Of a DNA stretch of 12,574 nt, positions 6,602 to 12,574 are shown one piece after another (position 1 is the first letter of the stretch; the number at the start of each line of letters is the position of its first letter). This stretch comes from Pseudomonadota bacterium (GTDB lineage: Bacteria > Pseudomonadota > Alphaproteobacteria > Rhizobiales > Xanthobacteraceae). Under the pieces are notes generated by a model. The model saw nothing but the letters and a program-made list of their open reading frames with translations, made no database searches and had not been told where the DNA came from. The position numbers were made by a program, and so were the translations under genes. The DNA lies in the NCBI GenBank assembly GCA_023386885.1, contig JAEWIX010000088.1:1-12574 (forward strand), in the 5' to 3' direction.

Positions 6602-6630
6602 CCTATTCGGTGAATAGGAAACGCCTATTC
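6602..6630 (-). promoter_or_regulatory. Candidate LysR-type operator upstream of pqqA
   Basis: CCTATTC (6602-6608) and GAATAGG (6612-6618) form a perfect inverted repeat with a 3-base centre. It includes T-N11-A (6604-6616), the LysR-family box. A third half-site, CCTATTC, follows at 6624-6630, 22 bases (about two helical turns) from the first. The palindrome lies 64 bases before the pqqA start and just downstream of a lysR gene on the same strand. A possible -10 (TACATT on the - strand, 6574-6579) would place the -35 against the palindrome edge, where an activator usually sits. The absence of a T run argues against a terminator. The -10 assignment is weak. Confidence 0.55.
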
Positions 6631-6651
6631 CGCAACGCAACAATTCCGATG

Positions 6652-7713
6652 CTACGCCGTGCCGGGCTTGCGCAGGAACGGCGGCGTTTCCAACAACGGC
6701 GGCATCTCGAATCCCTCGCCGGCCTGCCGCAGCGCATCCAAGAACGCGGCATAGGGCTCAAGCCGCCGGTATTGCGACGGCAGCAGCGCCACGATCTGCC
6801 GGGGCGGCATGTCGACCCGATAGAGCCGTACGCCATCCAACGGCACAGCGCCGACCAAGGCCGACAGCGCCGGAGCAAGGCAGACCCCGAGTTGCGCTCG
6901 CACCAGACGAATAGCGACCTCAAAACTGCGACAGCGCGCAATCACGCGATGGTCCGGCAGCATCTCCCCGAACCAGTTCGCGGTCTGTTTGGCATGGGGG
7001 CTGCCGAACACGAACTGGATCACATGATTGAGGATGGCGCGGTCAGCGATCCGCAGGTCGCGGTTCAGCGATTTGGATTTCGACAGATCGAGGCGCTCGG
7101 GCACCACGAGAACGTAAGGATCGTCGACAATGGGGATGCGTAGGAAGCCGTCGCTCGCCTGGGTGATGGAACTGGCCGCGACGAGGCCGATGTTGACCCG
7201 GCGGGTATTCAGAAGCTCAAGCACGTCGGCCGGCGCCTGTTCGTGGATATCGAAATCGACATCGGGAAAGGTCGCGTGAAATCGCTGCATTGCGCCCGGC
7301 AGGATCACGCCCAGGATCGAATTGACGCCGGCGAGCCGGATGGTGGCGCGCGCGCCGCCGGCTTGCTCGTTGAGGCTGTCCTCGAATTCCCCCATGCTGC
7401 GCAGCACGGCCTCGACCTTCGGCATCAGCCGCGTGCCCGCTTCGGTCAATTTCAATTGATTGGAGCGGCGATCGAACAGCCGCGCGCCGGAAATCGATTC
7501 AAGTTTAGACAACTGCTGCGACAGCGACGGCTGCGCGAGGCCGAGTTGCTTCGCGGCCTTGGTCAGCGTTTCGGCATGCGCCACCGTCCAGAAGACACGG
7601 AGCTGGTGCAGCGTGATCTCGGGGCGACGCGACTTGGTCGCGGCCGAACTCAGATCGACCGGCACCACGATCTCGTCGACCGCGGCGGTCGGGCGGCGTT
7701 CCTCGTGTCTCAT
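6652..7713 (-). CDS. LysR-family transcriptional regulator
   Basis: This is a LysR-type regulator with a winged helix-turn-helix near the N terminus (I-T-L-H-Q-L-R-V-F-W-T-V, then T-L-T-K-A-A-K-Q-L-G-L-A-Q-P-S-L-S-Q-Q-L). A substrate-binding-type effector domain covers the rest. I favour the ATG at 7713 (353 residues) because AGGA lies 4 bases before it. The ATG at 7746 (364 residues) has no clear ribosome binding site. Either way about 30-43 residues precede the helix-turn-helix, where most relatives have fewer than ten. It sits 113 bases upstream of pqqA on the same strand, next to a T-N11-A palindrome. Control of the pqq operon, and possibly of itself, is therefore the most likely role. 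Some LysR proteins regulate PQQ-dependent alcohol oxidation, but I cannot name an ortholog or effector. It may equally serve the adjoining acyl-CoA dehydrogenase genes. Confidence 0.9.
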   Translation of the reverse strand: MRHEERRPTAAVDEIVVPVDLSSAATKSRRPEITLHQLRVFWTVAHAETLTKAAKQLGLAQPSLSQQLSKLESISGARLFDRRSNQLKLTEAGTRLMPKVEAVLRSMGEFEDSLNEQAGGARATIRLAGVNSILGVILPGAMQRFHATFPDVDFDIHEQAPADVLELLNTRRVNIGLVAASSITQASDGFLRIPIVDDPYVLVVPERLDLSKSKSLNRDLRIADRAILNHVIQFVFGSPHAKQTANWFGEMLPDHRVIARCRSFEVAIRLVRAQLGVCLAPALSALVGAVPLDGVRLYRVDMPPRQIVALLPSQYRRLEPYAAFLDALRQAGEGFEMPPLLETPPFLRKPGTA

Positions 7714-7803
7714 CCGGTCCTGCGCTTCTCCGCCAGTGTTGGCCATAAGGCTACACCGATCAGTGTCACGCTGGGAGGGGCCGTTGGAAGTAGACGCGCG
7801 CCC

Positions 7804-8955
7804 TCAGCGCAGGCCTAGACCTCTAGCGATGATGCCGCGGAGGATTTCGCGGGTGCCGCCGCGCAGCGAGAAGGAGGGCGCGGCCAGCACTGTGTAGTGC
7901 AGCGTGCGCGCCAGTTCGGCGGTGCGCTCCGAGCCGGGCTCGATCTCGACCAGTGAGCGGACGATATCCGGGATCCCCTGCTCCACCAGCGCGCCAAGGT
8001 CCTTCACGACCGCGGCTTCCAGCGCCGGGTTCTTGCCGTTCTGCAACAGCCACGCCACGCCGCGCGAGAGCTGCCGCAGCACCACGAAGTGCGACGCCAG
8101 CCGGCCGACCGCAACGGTCGCCTGCTCCGACGGATGGTCGCGCAGCACCCGCACCAGTTCCGCGAACAGCACGAAGGATGACAGGAAACGCTCCGGGCCG
8201 GAGCGCTCGTAGGCCAGTTCGCTGGTCACCTGATGCCAGCCGTTGCCCATTTCGCCGATCAGCGCCGACGACGGCACGAACACATCCTCGAACGCCACTT
8301 CGTTGAAGTGCTTCGCGCCGGTGAGGTCTGCGATCGGGCGGATGGTGATGCCCGGCGTCTTGAGGTCGACCAGCAACTGGCTGGTGCCGCCATGGCGATC
8401 GCTCGGACTGCCGCTGGTGCGGCAGAACAACAGCATGTAATGCGCGCGATGGGCGAACGTGGTCCACAGCTTGGTGCCGTTGACGCGGAAGCCACCCTCG
8501 ACCGGCTCGGCACGGGTGCGCACGGCCGCCAGATCCGAGCCGGAGTCGGGTTCGCTCATACCGATGCAGCAAAACAATTCGCCGGCCGCGATCTTCGGCA
8601 AAACGGCCTGGCGTTGTTCCTCAGTCCCGAACCGCAACAACAGCGGACCGCTTTGGCGATCCGCGATCCAGTGCGCAGCCACGGGCGCGCCAGCCGCCAG
8701 CATTTCCTCGAGCACGACGTAACGTTCCAGGCTGGTGCGCTGGTGGCCGCCATATTGCTTCGGCCAAGTCATGCCGATCCAGCCGCGCTGGCCCATCTTG
8801 CGGGAGAAATCGGCATCGAAGCCGCTCCACGAGGCCGCGCGCACATGCGGCGGAATCGTCTTCAGTTCTTCTGCGAGAAATGCACGGACTTCGCCGCGCA
8901 GCTTCTCGGCTTCCGGCATCACGGGCGGATTGGGAAAGGTGAAGAACGACATCAT
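7804..8955 (-). CDS. Acyl-CoA dehydrogenase subunit (FadE-like)
   Basis: This 383-residue flavoprotein should oxidise an acyl-CoA to the 2-enoyl-CoA. Family marks are G-M-S-E-P-D-S-G-S-D-L-A-A-V (FAD-binding loop), N-G-T-K-L-W-T-T, G-I-T-I-R-P-I and the C-terminal G-G-T-R-E-I-L-R-G-I-I-A. In the last motif a glycine holds the place where MCAD-type enzymes carry the catalytic Glu before GT. A catalytic base, if present, must lie elsewhere, as in isovaleryl-type enzymes, or belong to the partner subunit. The start overlaps the stop of the upstream paralogue as ATGA (8952-8955), and a second ATG follows at once, so 8955 and 8952 are both possible. Tight coupling to a second, dissimilar acyl-CoA dehydrogenase suggests a heteromeric enzyme like mycobacterial FadE26/27 or the PimC/PimD pair. 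The substrate is unknown. Confidence 0.92.
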   Translation of the reverse strand: MMSFFTFPNPPVMPEAEKLRGEVRAFLAEELKTIPPHVRAASWSGFDADFSRKMGQRGWIGMTWPKQYGGHQRTSLERYVVLEEMLAAGAPVAAHWIADRQSGPLLLRFGTEEQRQAVLPKIAAGELFCCIGMSEPDSGSDLAAVRTRAEPVEGGFRVNGTKLWTTFAHRAHYMLLFCRTSGSPSDRHGGTSQLLVDLKTPGITIRPIADLTGAKHFNEVAFEDVFVPSSALIGEMGNGWHQVTSELAYERSGPERFLSSFVLFAELVRVLRDHPSEQATVAVGRLASHFVVLRQLSRGVAWLLQNGKNPALEAAVVKDLGALVEQGIPDIVRSLVEIEPGSERTAELARTLHYTVLAAPSFSLRGGTREILRGIIARGLGLR

Positions 8956-10037
8956 GCCCCCTGACCTGCACCGACCGACACGACAAACGGCCACAGCCCA
9001 TCAGCTCCGGCCGCGATTGCCTGCTGCCCCACCACCTTGCTCCAGTAGCGTTCCGAGCCGCACTCATCGCGCCAGCCCCACAGCCGCCGCGTGAAGAAAT
9101 GCAGACGATGCTCCTCGGTGAAACCGATGGCACCATGCACCTGATGCGCGATCGGCGCGGCGATGCCCGCAGCCTCGCCCGCGCGCACCTTGGCCGCCGC
9201 GATCGCGATGACATCGAGACTATCGAACGCCGCGCTCGCGACATCGGCCGCGCCGCCCGCCGCCGCAGCCTGCCCAGCCAGCACCGCGAGCTGCTGCTGG
9301 ATCGCCTGCTGCTTGCCGATCGGCTTGCCGAACTGCACGCGCTCATTGGCATAGCCGACCGTGATCTCCATGACGCGCGCTAAGGCACCCGCCATCTCGG
9401 AGACCCGGAGCGCCGCAAACGCCGCCTTGAGCGATCGAGGTGTCCAGTTCGCCGGCGCCGGGCGCACATCGTCGACGGCGATCTCGGCATCGGTATCGAC
9501 ATTATCCGCAGGAAGATTAGCGAACGACATCGTAGGCGTGATGCTTGCGACACCACGCTTCAGCCGCACCACAAGTGCTTTGCTCTCGTGCTCGGCCAAC
9601 AGCACGATGGTCTCGGCATGACGTGCCCAAGGCACGCCGGCCGCACGGCCTTTGATCCGCCAGTCGCCGCCGTGCTTCGCCAGCGTGAACGCGCCGCTCT
9701 CCGCGACGACGACGGTTGCCGGTCCTTCGGCGACATCGAAGCCCGCTTCGCTCAACAGGCGATTGGCGAGCATCGTTTCCGCCAGCGGCACCGGCGCCGC
9801 GTGATAGCCGGCAATGCGCAATAGCGAGATCGCCTCCGCTGACGCAATGCCGAAACCGCCGGCCGCTTCACTCACCAACGCCAGCGGAAAGCCGGCGTCC
9901 TGCACCTTCGCCCACACGGCATCCGGCCACTCGCCCTGCTCGACCGCGCGAATATCCTTCTCGTCAAACGACCCAAACAGCCGACCGGCGCTCTCATTCA
10001 AAAGTGCGCCCGTCTCGTCAGATTGCTGATCCGCCAT
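8952..10037 (-). CDS. Acyl-CoA dehydrogenase subunit (smaller, divergent partner)
   Basis: This 361-residue acyl-CoA dehydrogenase family protein is low in conserved motifs in its first half. The N-terminal helical part (G-F-P-L-A-L-V-S-E-A-A-G-G-F-G) is recognisable, but the canonical SEP-x-G-S-D flavin loop is not evident. The C-terminal half is better kept: Y-A-N-E-R-V-Q-F-G-K-P-I-G-K-Q-Q-A (FAD contacts) and Q-V-H-G-A-I-G-F-T-E-E-H. This pattern fits the second subunit of two-gene acyl-CoA dehydrogenases. The ATG at 10037 is preferred; an in-frame TTG two codons earlier is unlikely. It is first in a two-gene unit with the next dehydrogenase, overlapping it by four bases. Downstream comes the lysR gene after a 90-base gap, so read-through is possible. 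The family is sure; the heterodimer and its substrate are inferred. Confidence 0.9.
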   Translation of the reverse strand: MADQQSDETGALLNESAGRLFGSFDEKDIRAVEQGEWPDAVWAKVQDAGFPLALVSEAAGGFGIASAEAISLLRIAGYHAAPVPLAETMLANRLLSEAGFDVAEGPATVVVAESGAFTLAKHGGDWRIKGRAAGVPWARHAETIVLLAEHESKALVVRLKRGVASITPTMSFANLPADNVDTDAEIAVDDVRPAPANWTPRSLKAAFAALRVSEMAGALARVMEITVGYANERVQFGKPIGKQQAIQQQLAVLAGQAAAAGGAADVASAAFDSLDVIAIAAAKVRAGEAAGIAAPIAHQVHGAIGFTEEHRLHFFTRRLWGWRDECGSERYWSKVVGQQAIAAGADGLWPFVVSVGAGQGA

Positions 10038-10100
10038 CCTCAATTTCCAATCGCTATTGGCCGATGCGAGTTCGCCGCCGCATCCGCGACGCTCGATCTG

Positions 10101-10128
10101 TCATAAGCGTGGTCAAGCCGGGGATCAA
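10101..10128 (-). promoter_or_regulatory. Possible sigma70-like promoter for the acyl-CoA dehydrogenase pair
   Basis: On the - strand TTGATC (10123-10128), a 16-base spacer and TTATGA (10101-10106) resemble -35 and -10 boxes, about 64 bases before the start at 10037. It lies in the 153-base gap after dadA, the only gap large enough for a promoter here. The matches are partial. Confidence 0.3.
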
Positions 10129-10190
10129 CGCCATCCATGCATGGCCACCCGTCATCGGACTGAGGCGGTGGGAGGCTGTGGCGCGAACCG

Positions 10191-11444
10191 CTAGATGTAT
10201 CGCGTGGCCGACAACTCGGCGGCGGGTATCTCCGGCGTCACCCCGGCGATCTGGTCGGCGACGACGCGCGCCGCACCGCAGGCCATGGTCCATCCCAATG
10301 TGCCGTGGCCCGTGTTGAGATGAAGATTGCCGAAGCGTGTCGGCCCGATGATCGGCGGCCCGTCCGGCGTCATCGGCCGTAACCCGCTCCAGAACGTTGC
10401 GCGCGACAGATCACCGCCTCGTGGAAATAGATCCGTCAGCGAGCGGTCCAGCGGCGCGCGCCGGCTCGGCCGCAGCCGAACCCGATAATCGCCGACCTCG
10501 GCCGTGCCGCCGACACGAATGCGATCCCCGAGCCGCGTGATCGCAACCTTGTAGGTCTCGTCCATGATGGTGGATTCCGGCGCCGCGTTCTCATCCGTGA
10601 TCGGGACCGTGAGGGAATAACCCTTAACCGGATAGACCGGGATGTCGATGCCGAGCGGTCGCAACAGCAGCGGCGAAAAACTGCCGAGCGCCATCATATA
10701 AACATCGGCCGTGAACGCACCGCGATCGGTCGCGACCTGGGCCACGCGACCTCCGCTCACCTCCACCGATTGGATCGTCGTGCCGTAGACGAACTTCACC
10801 CCACGCTCGGCAGCGATCCGTTCGAGCCGTTGCGTGAACAGATGGCAATCGCCGGTCTCGTCGTCGGGCAACCGCAAGCCTCCGACGAAACGCTCGCGCA
10901 CCGCGGCCAGCGCCGGCTCGACGCCGATGCAGCCGTCGCGATCGAGCACCTCGTAGGGCACCTTGTACTGCTTCAGCACCTCGATATCGCCGCCGGTCGC
11001 ATCGAGCTGCGCCTGTTTGCGGAAAAGCTGAAGCGTACCCTGACTGCGTTCGTCGTAACTGATGCCAGTCTCGGCACGCAGCGCACGCAAGCAATCGCGG
11101 CTGTATTCAGCGATGCCGACCATGCGTGCCTTGTTCACCGCGTAACGCGCAGCCGTGCAGTTGCGCAGCATCTGAAACATCCAGCGCCACATCGCCGGAT
11201 CGAGCTGCGGACGCACCACCAGCGGGCCATGGCTGTCCAGAATCCAGCGGATCGCTTTCAGCGGCACGCCGGGGCCGGCCCACGGCGAGGCATAGCCCGG
11301 CGAAACCTCGCCGGCATTGGCGAAACTTGTTTCAAGGCCGGGTCCGGGCTGGCGATCAATCACCGTCACCTCGAAACCCAGCTTTGATAGATAATACGAG
11401 GTGGTGACGCCGATCACGCCCGCACCGAGAACAAGAACTTTCAT
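10191..11444 (-). CDS. dadA: D-amino acid dehydrogenase, DadA-type FAD oxidoreductase
   Basis: This 417-residue DAO-family flavoprotein matches DadA in length and motifs. It has a Rossmann FAD motif at the very N terminus (K-V-L-V-L-G-A-G-V-I-G, residues 2-12) with the acidic residue in T-V-I-D-R-Q. Next come S-F-A-N-A-G-E-V-S-P-G-Y-A-S-P-W-A, V-K-G-Y-S-L-T-V-P-I and G-L-R-P-M-T-P-D-G-P-P-I-I-G. The DadA end N-L-H-L-N-T-G-H-G-T-L-G-W is present. DadA oxidatively deaminates D-amino acids such as D-alanine to 2-oxo acids, feeding electrons to the respiratory chain at the inner membrane. No alanine racemase (dadX) is next to it. Instead it is divergent from an Lrp/AsnC regulator that probably controls it. 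Hydroxyproline or sarcosine-type oxidases of the same fold are less likely alternatives. Confidence 0.9.
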   Translation of the reverse strand: MKVLVLGAGVIGVTTSYYLSKLGFEVTVIDRQPGPGLETSFANAGEVSPGYASPWAGPGVPLKAIRWILDSHGPLVVRPQLDPAMWRWMFQMLRNCTAARYAVNKARMVGIAEYSRDCLRALRAETGISYDERSQGTLQLFRKQAQLDATGGDIEVLKQYKVPYEVLDRDGCIGVEPALAAVRERFVGGLRLPDDETGDCHLFTQRLERIAAERGVKFVYGTTIQSVEVSGGRVAQVATDRGAFTADVYMMALGSFSPLLLRPLGIDIPVYPVKGYSLTVPITDENAAPESTIMDETYKVAITRLGDRIRVGGTAEVGDYRVRLRPSRRAPLDRSLTDLFPRGGDLSRATFWSGLRPMTPDGPPIIGPTRFGNLHLNTGHGTLGWTMACGAARVVADQIAGVTPEIPAAELSATRYI

Positions 11445-11468
11445 GACGAAATCCCAGCCTTCGTTGCG

Positions 11469-11514
11469 ATGTTCGTCACAGCGACGCTTCGCAGCAATTC
11501 TCTCACGCGTGAGA
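11469..11514 (-). promoter_or_regulatory. dadA promoter region with 14-base perfect palindrome
   Basis: TCTCACGCGTGAGA (11501-11514) is a perfect palindrome centred about 63 bases before the dadA start. Directly downstream on the - strand a weak promoter can be read: TTGCTG (11492-11497), 17 bases, GAACAT (11469-11474). A palindrome just upstream of a poor -35/-10 pair fits an activator site, probably for the divergent Lrp-type protein. The promoter boxes themselves are tentative. Confidence 0.4.
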
Positions 11515-11552
11515 TTGCCAGCGAAATGGCGGCGGTTCCTGTCAAATGTCGC

Positions 11553-11581
11553 TTTACAGATCTTCGCTCACGCAGGATTAT
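11553..11581 (+). promoter_or_regulatory. Possible sigma70-like promoter for the lrp-type gene
   Basis: TTTACA (11553-11558), a 17-base spacer and GATTAT (11576-11581) resemble a sigma70 promoter pointing to the Lrp-type gene, about 70 bases before its ATG. Confidence 0.35.
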
Positions 11582-11599
11582 ACCGTTAAATCATCCATA

Positions 11600-11618
11600 A
11601 TTAGAGATTTCCACTAAT
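11600..11618 (+). promoter_or_regulatory. Candidate Lrp-family operator (ATTAG-N9-CTAAT)
   Basis: An inverted repeat ATTAG (11600-11604), 9 bases, CTAAT (11614-11618) contains TAG-N9-CTA. This is the outer frame of the classical E. coli Lrp consensus (YAG-N9-CTR) in an AT-rich stretch unlike the surrounding DNA. It lies 34 bases before the lrp-type ATG and downstream of the candidate promoter, so it would suit autorepression. Confidence 0.45.
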
Positions 11619-11652
11619 AATATGACTATCTTTGCCGAAATCGGAACCTACG

Positions 11653-12129
11653 ATGACAATCGAGCTGGATGCGATCGACCGTAAGATTATTCGTGAGCTG
11701 GTGCGTGATGCCCGGATCAGTCAGGTCGTGCTGTCGGAGCGCGTCGGTCTGTCGCCGACCGCTTGCGCGCGGCGGCTGCAGCACCTGGAGAAAGCCGGCG
11801 TCATTCGCGGCTACGCGGCCGAGATCAATGCTCCTGCGCTCGGCTATCGCATGCTGGTGATCGTCAACATCACGCTGGATCGCCAGAGCGAGAACGCCCT
11901 CGCTGCTTTCGAGAAAGCCATCGGCAAATGTCCCGATGTCATATCCTGCTATCTGATGTCGGGTAGCGACGACTATCTTGTGCAGGTACAGGCGCGCGAC
12001 ATGGAGGACTATGAGCGCATTCACAACCAGCACCTATCGCGCCTGCCGGGCGTGGTGCGACTACACTCGAGTTTCGCCATGCGCAGCGTGATCGCGCGCG
12101 GCGTCTCGCCAGCCGTGCTGAACGGATAA
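11653..12129 (+). CDS. Lrp/AsnC-family transcriptional regulator
   Basis: This 158-residue regulator has an N-terminal helix-turn-helix (L-D-A-I-D-R-K-I-I-R-E-L, then R-V-G-L-S-P-T-A-C-A-R-R-L-Q-H-L-E-K-A-G-V-I) and a C-terminal RAM/effector domain from about residue 65 (Y-R-M-L-V-I-V-N-I-T-L). The latter carries the glycine-containing ligand loop M-S-G-S-D-D-Y-L-V. Such proteins bind amino acids and assemble into octamers. The ATG at 11653 is taken as start, with a weak GGAA about 8 bases before it; a TTG at 11632 would add seven unconserved residues. Divergence from dadA across 208 bases containing two symmetric sites suggests it senses a D- or L-amino acid and activates dadA, as related regulators do. 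The specific ligand is unknown. Confidence 0.93.
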   Translation: MTIELDAIDRKIIRELVRDARISQVVLSERVGLSPTACARRLQHLEKAGVIRGYAAEINAPALGYRMLVIVNITLDRQSENALAAFEKAIGKCPDVISCYLMSGSDDYLVQVQARDMEDYERIHNQHLSRLPGVVRLHSSFAMRSVIARGVSPAVLNG

Positions 12130-12136
12130 TAGCGAA

Positions 12137-12171
12137 GGAGCCTCGCCTCTCATTCAGAGATGCAAGGCTCC
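12137..12171. terminator. Candidate convergent terminator hairpin
   Basis: GGAGCCT (12137-12143) pairs with AGGCTCC (12165-12171), and an inner TCTC/GAGA (12148-12151 with 12157-12160) extends the stem with two mismatches. It starts 8 bases after the lrp-type stop and 15 bases before the stop of the convergent carboxylase gene. A short attttc tail follows on the + strand, so the T run is weak. Confidence 0.55.
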
Positions 12172-12185
12172 CAACGATTTTCGGA

Positions 12186-12574
12186 TTACCAGGTGTCGAT
12201 GCACGGCCGCTTGCGATGCGTCCGCTTCTCCGGCGTCGGCACCGAGCGCAACCCCGCCATGATCCAATCCCGCGTCTCGGCCGGATCAATAACTTCGTCG
12301 ATCTCCAGCACCGAGGCGATCGAGACCGCCTTGCCGTTGGCGTAGAGTTCGGCGACCTTGGCCTTGTAGTATGCCTCGCGCTCGTCCGGGTCCTCGATCG
12401 CTTCCATCTCCTTGCGGAAGCCGAGCCGCACATAGCCTTCCAGCCCCATGCCGCCGAACTCGCCGGTCGGCCAGGCCGCGGTGAAGAACGAGGCATGGAA
12501 GCCGCCGCCGATCATCGACTGCGCGCCGAGGCCGTAACCCTTGCGCAGGATGACGCCGAACAGAGGGACAGTAA
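12186..12574 (-). CDS. Acyl-CoA carboxylase carboxyltransferase (beta) subunit, C-terminal part, truncated by window edge
   Basis: This is the C-terminal part (about 129 residues) of a biotin-dependent carboxyltransferase. The frame stays open to the window edge and adds V-I-L-R-K-G-Y-G-L-G-A-Q-S before the first in-frame Met at 12515. The stretch G-F-H-A-S-F-F-T-A-A-W-P-T-G-E-F-G-G-M is typical of the C-terminal carboxyltransferase lobe of propionyl-, methylcrotonyl- or acetyl-CoA carboxylases. The glycine-rich stretches build the oxyanion pocket near biotin. The tail (about 40 residues with V-I-D-P-A-E-T-R-D-W-I-M) is the usual helical end; in this family D-P-x-x-T-R is common. The substrate cannot be assigned from this part alone. 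The beginning lies beyond the window, so any partner biotin carboxylase gene is unseen. Confidence 0.88.
   Translation of the reverse strand, partial: TVPLFGVILRKGYGLGAQSMIGGGFHASFFTAAWPTGEFGGMGLEGYVRLGFRKEMEAIEDPDEREAYYKAKVAELYANGKAVSIASVLEIDEVIDPAETRDWIMAGLRSVPTPEKRTHRKRPCIDTW

Noticed and set aside
6602..6618. Hairpin after lysR read as a rho-independent terminator
   Set aside because: It has a short AT-rich 7-base stem, a 3-base centre and no T run on either strand. The T-N11-A form and third half-site fit an operator better.
10135..10144. Ten-base palindrome CCATGCATGG between dadA and the acyl-CoA dehydrogenase gene
   Set aside because: It is short, isolated and likely to occur by chance; no second site or promoter alignment supports a role.

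Overview
The window looks like a chromosomal segment of a GC-rich alphaproteobacterium of the Bradyrhizobium/Rhodopseudomonas group (Nitrobacteraceae). This rests on base composition, on a CoxM-type FAD subunit, and on an intergenic palindrome whose arms contain gcgagcgaagcgaagcaatc, a type I recall as common in that group. Genus and species are inference.

Left edge (1-536, + strand): the 3' end of a CoxM/XdhA-like FAD-binding subunit of a molybdenum hydroxylase, followed by a strong hairpin terminator. The 231-base gap to the next gene holds the terminator and the palindromic repeat.

Main block (768-6538, all - strand): a compact PQQ operon in the order pqqA, pqqB, pqqC, pqqD, pqqE, zinc metallohydrolase, rhodanese-like CX3CW protein, fused SoxYZ-like carrier. 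Stop/start overlaps join pqqB/pqqC (GTGA), pqqD/pqqE (ATGA) and metallohydrolase/rhodanese (ATGA). PqqA is the peptide precursor; PqqE with PqqD crosslinks its Glu and Tyr, PqqB hydroxylates, and PqqC performs the final oxidation. The last three products all carry export signals and a thiol or zinc centre. They match the poorly understood 'quinoprotein relay' proteins that accompany periplasmic PQQ dehydrogenases. No dehydrogenase gene and no PqqF/G protease lie in the window.

Upstream of pqqA on the same strand is a LysR-type regulator (6652-7713). The short gap between them holds a perfect T-N11-A palindrome plus a third half-site, a likely LysR-family operator for the pqq operon. Upstream again is a translationally coupled pair of dissimilar acyl-CoA dehydrogenase subunits (7804-10037).

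Right part: a DadA-type D-amino acid dehydrogenase (10191-11444, -) is divergent from an Lrp/AsnC regulator (11653-12129, +). Their 208-base shared promoter region contains a 14-base perfect palindrome near dadA and an Lrp-like YAG-N9-CTR site near lrp. A convergent hairpin separates lrp from the C-terminal part of an acyl-CoA carboxylase carboxyltransferase that runs off the right edge (12186-12574, -).

No stretch longer than 300 bases lacks a gene. I saw no tRNA, rRNA, CRISPR array, insertion sequence or phage gene.
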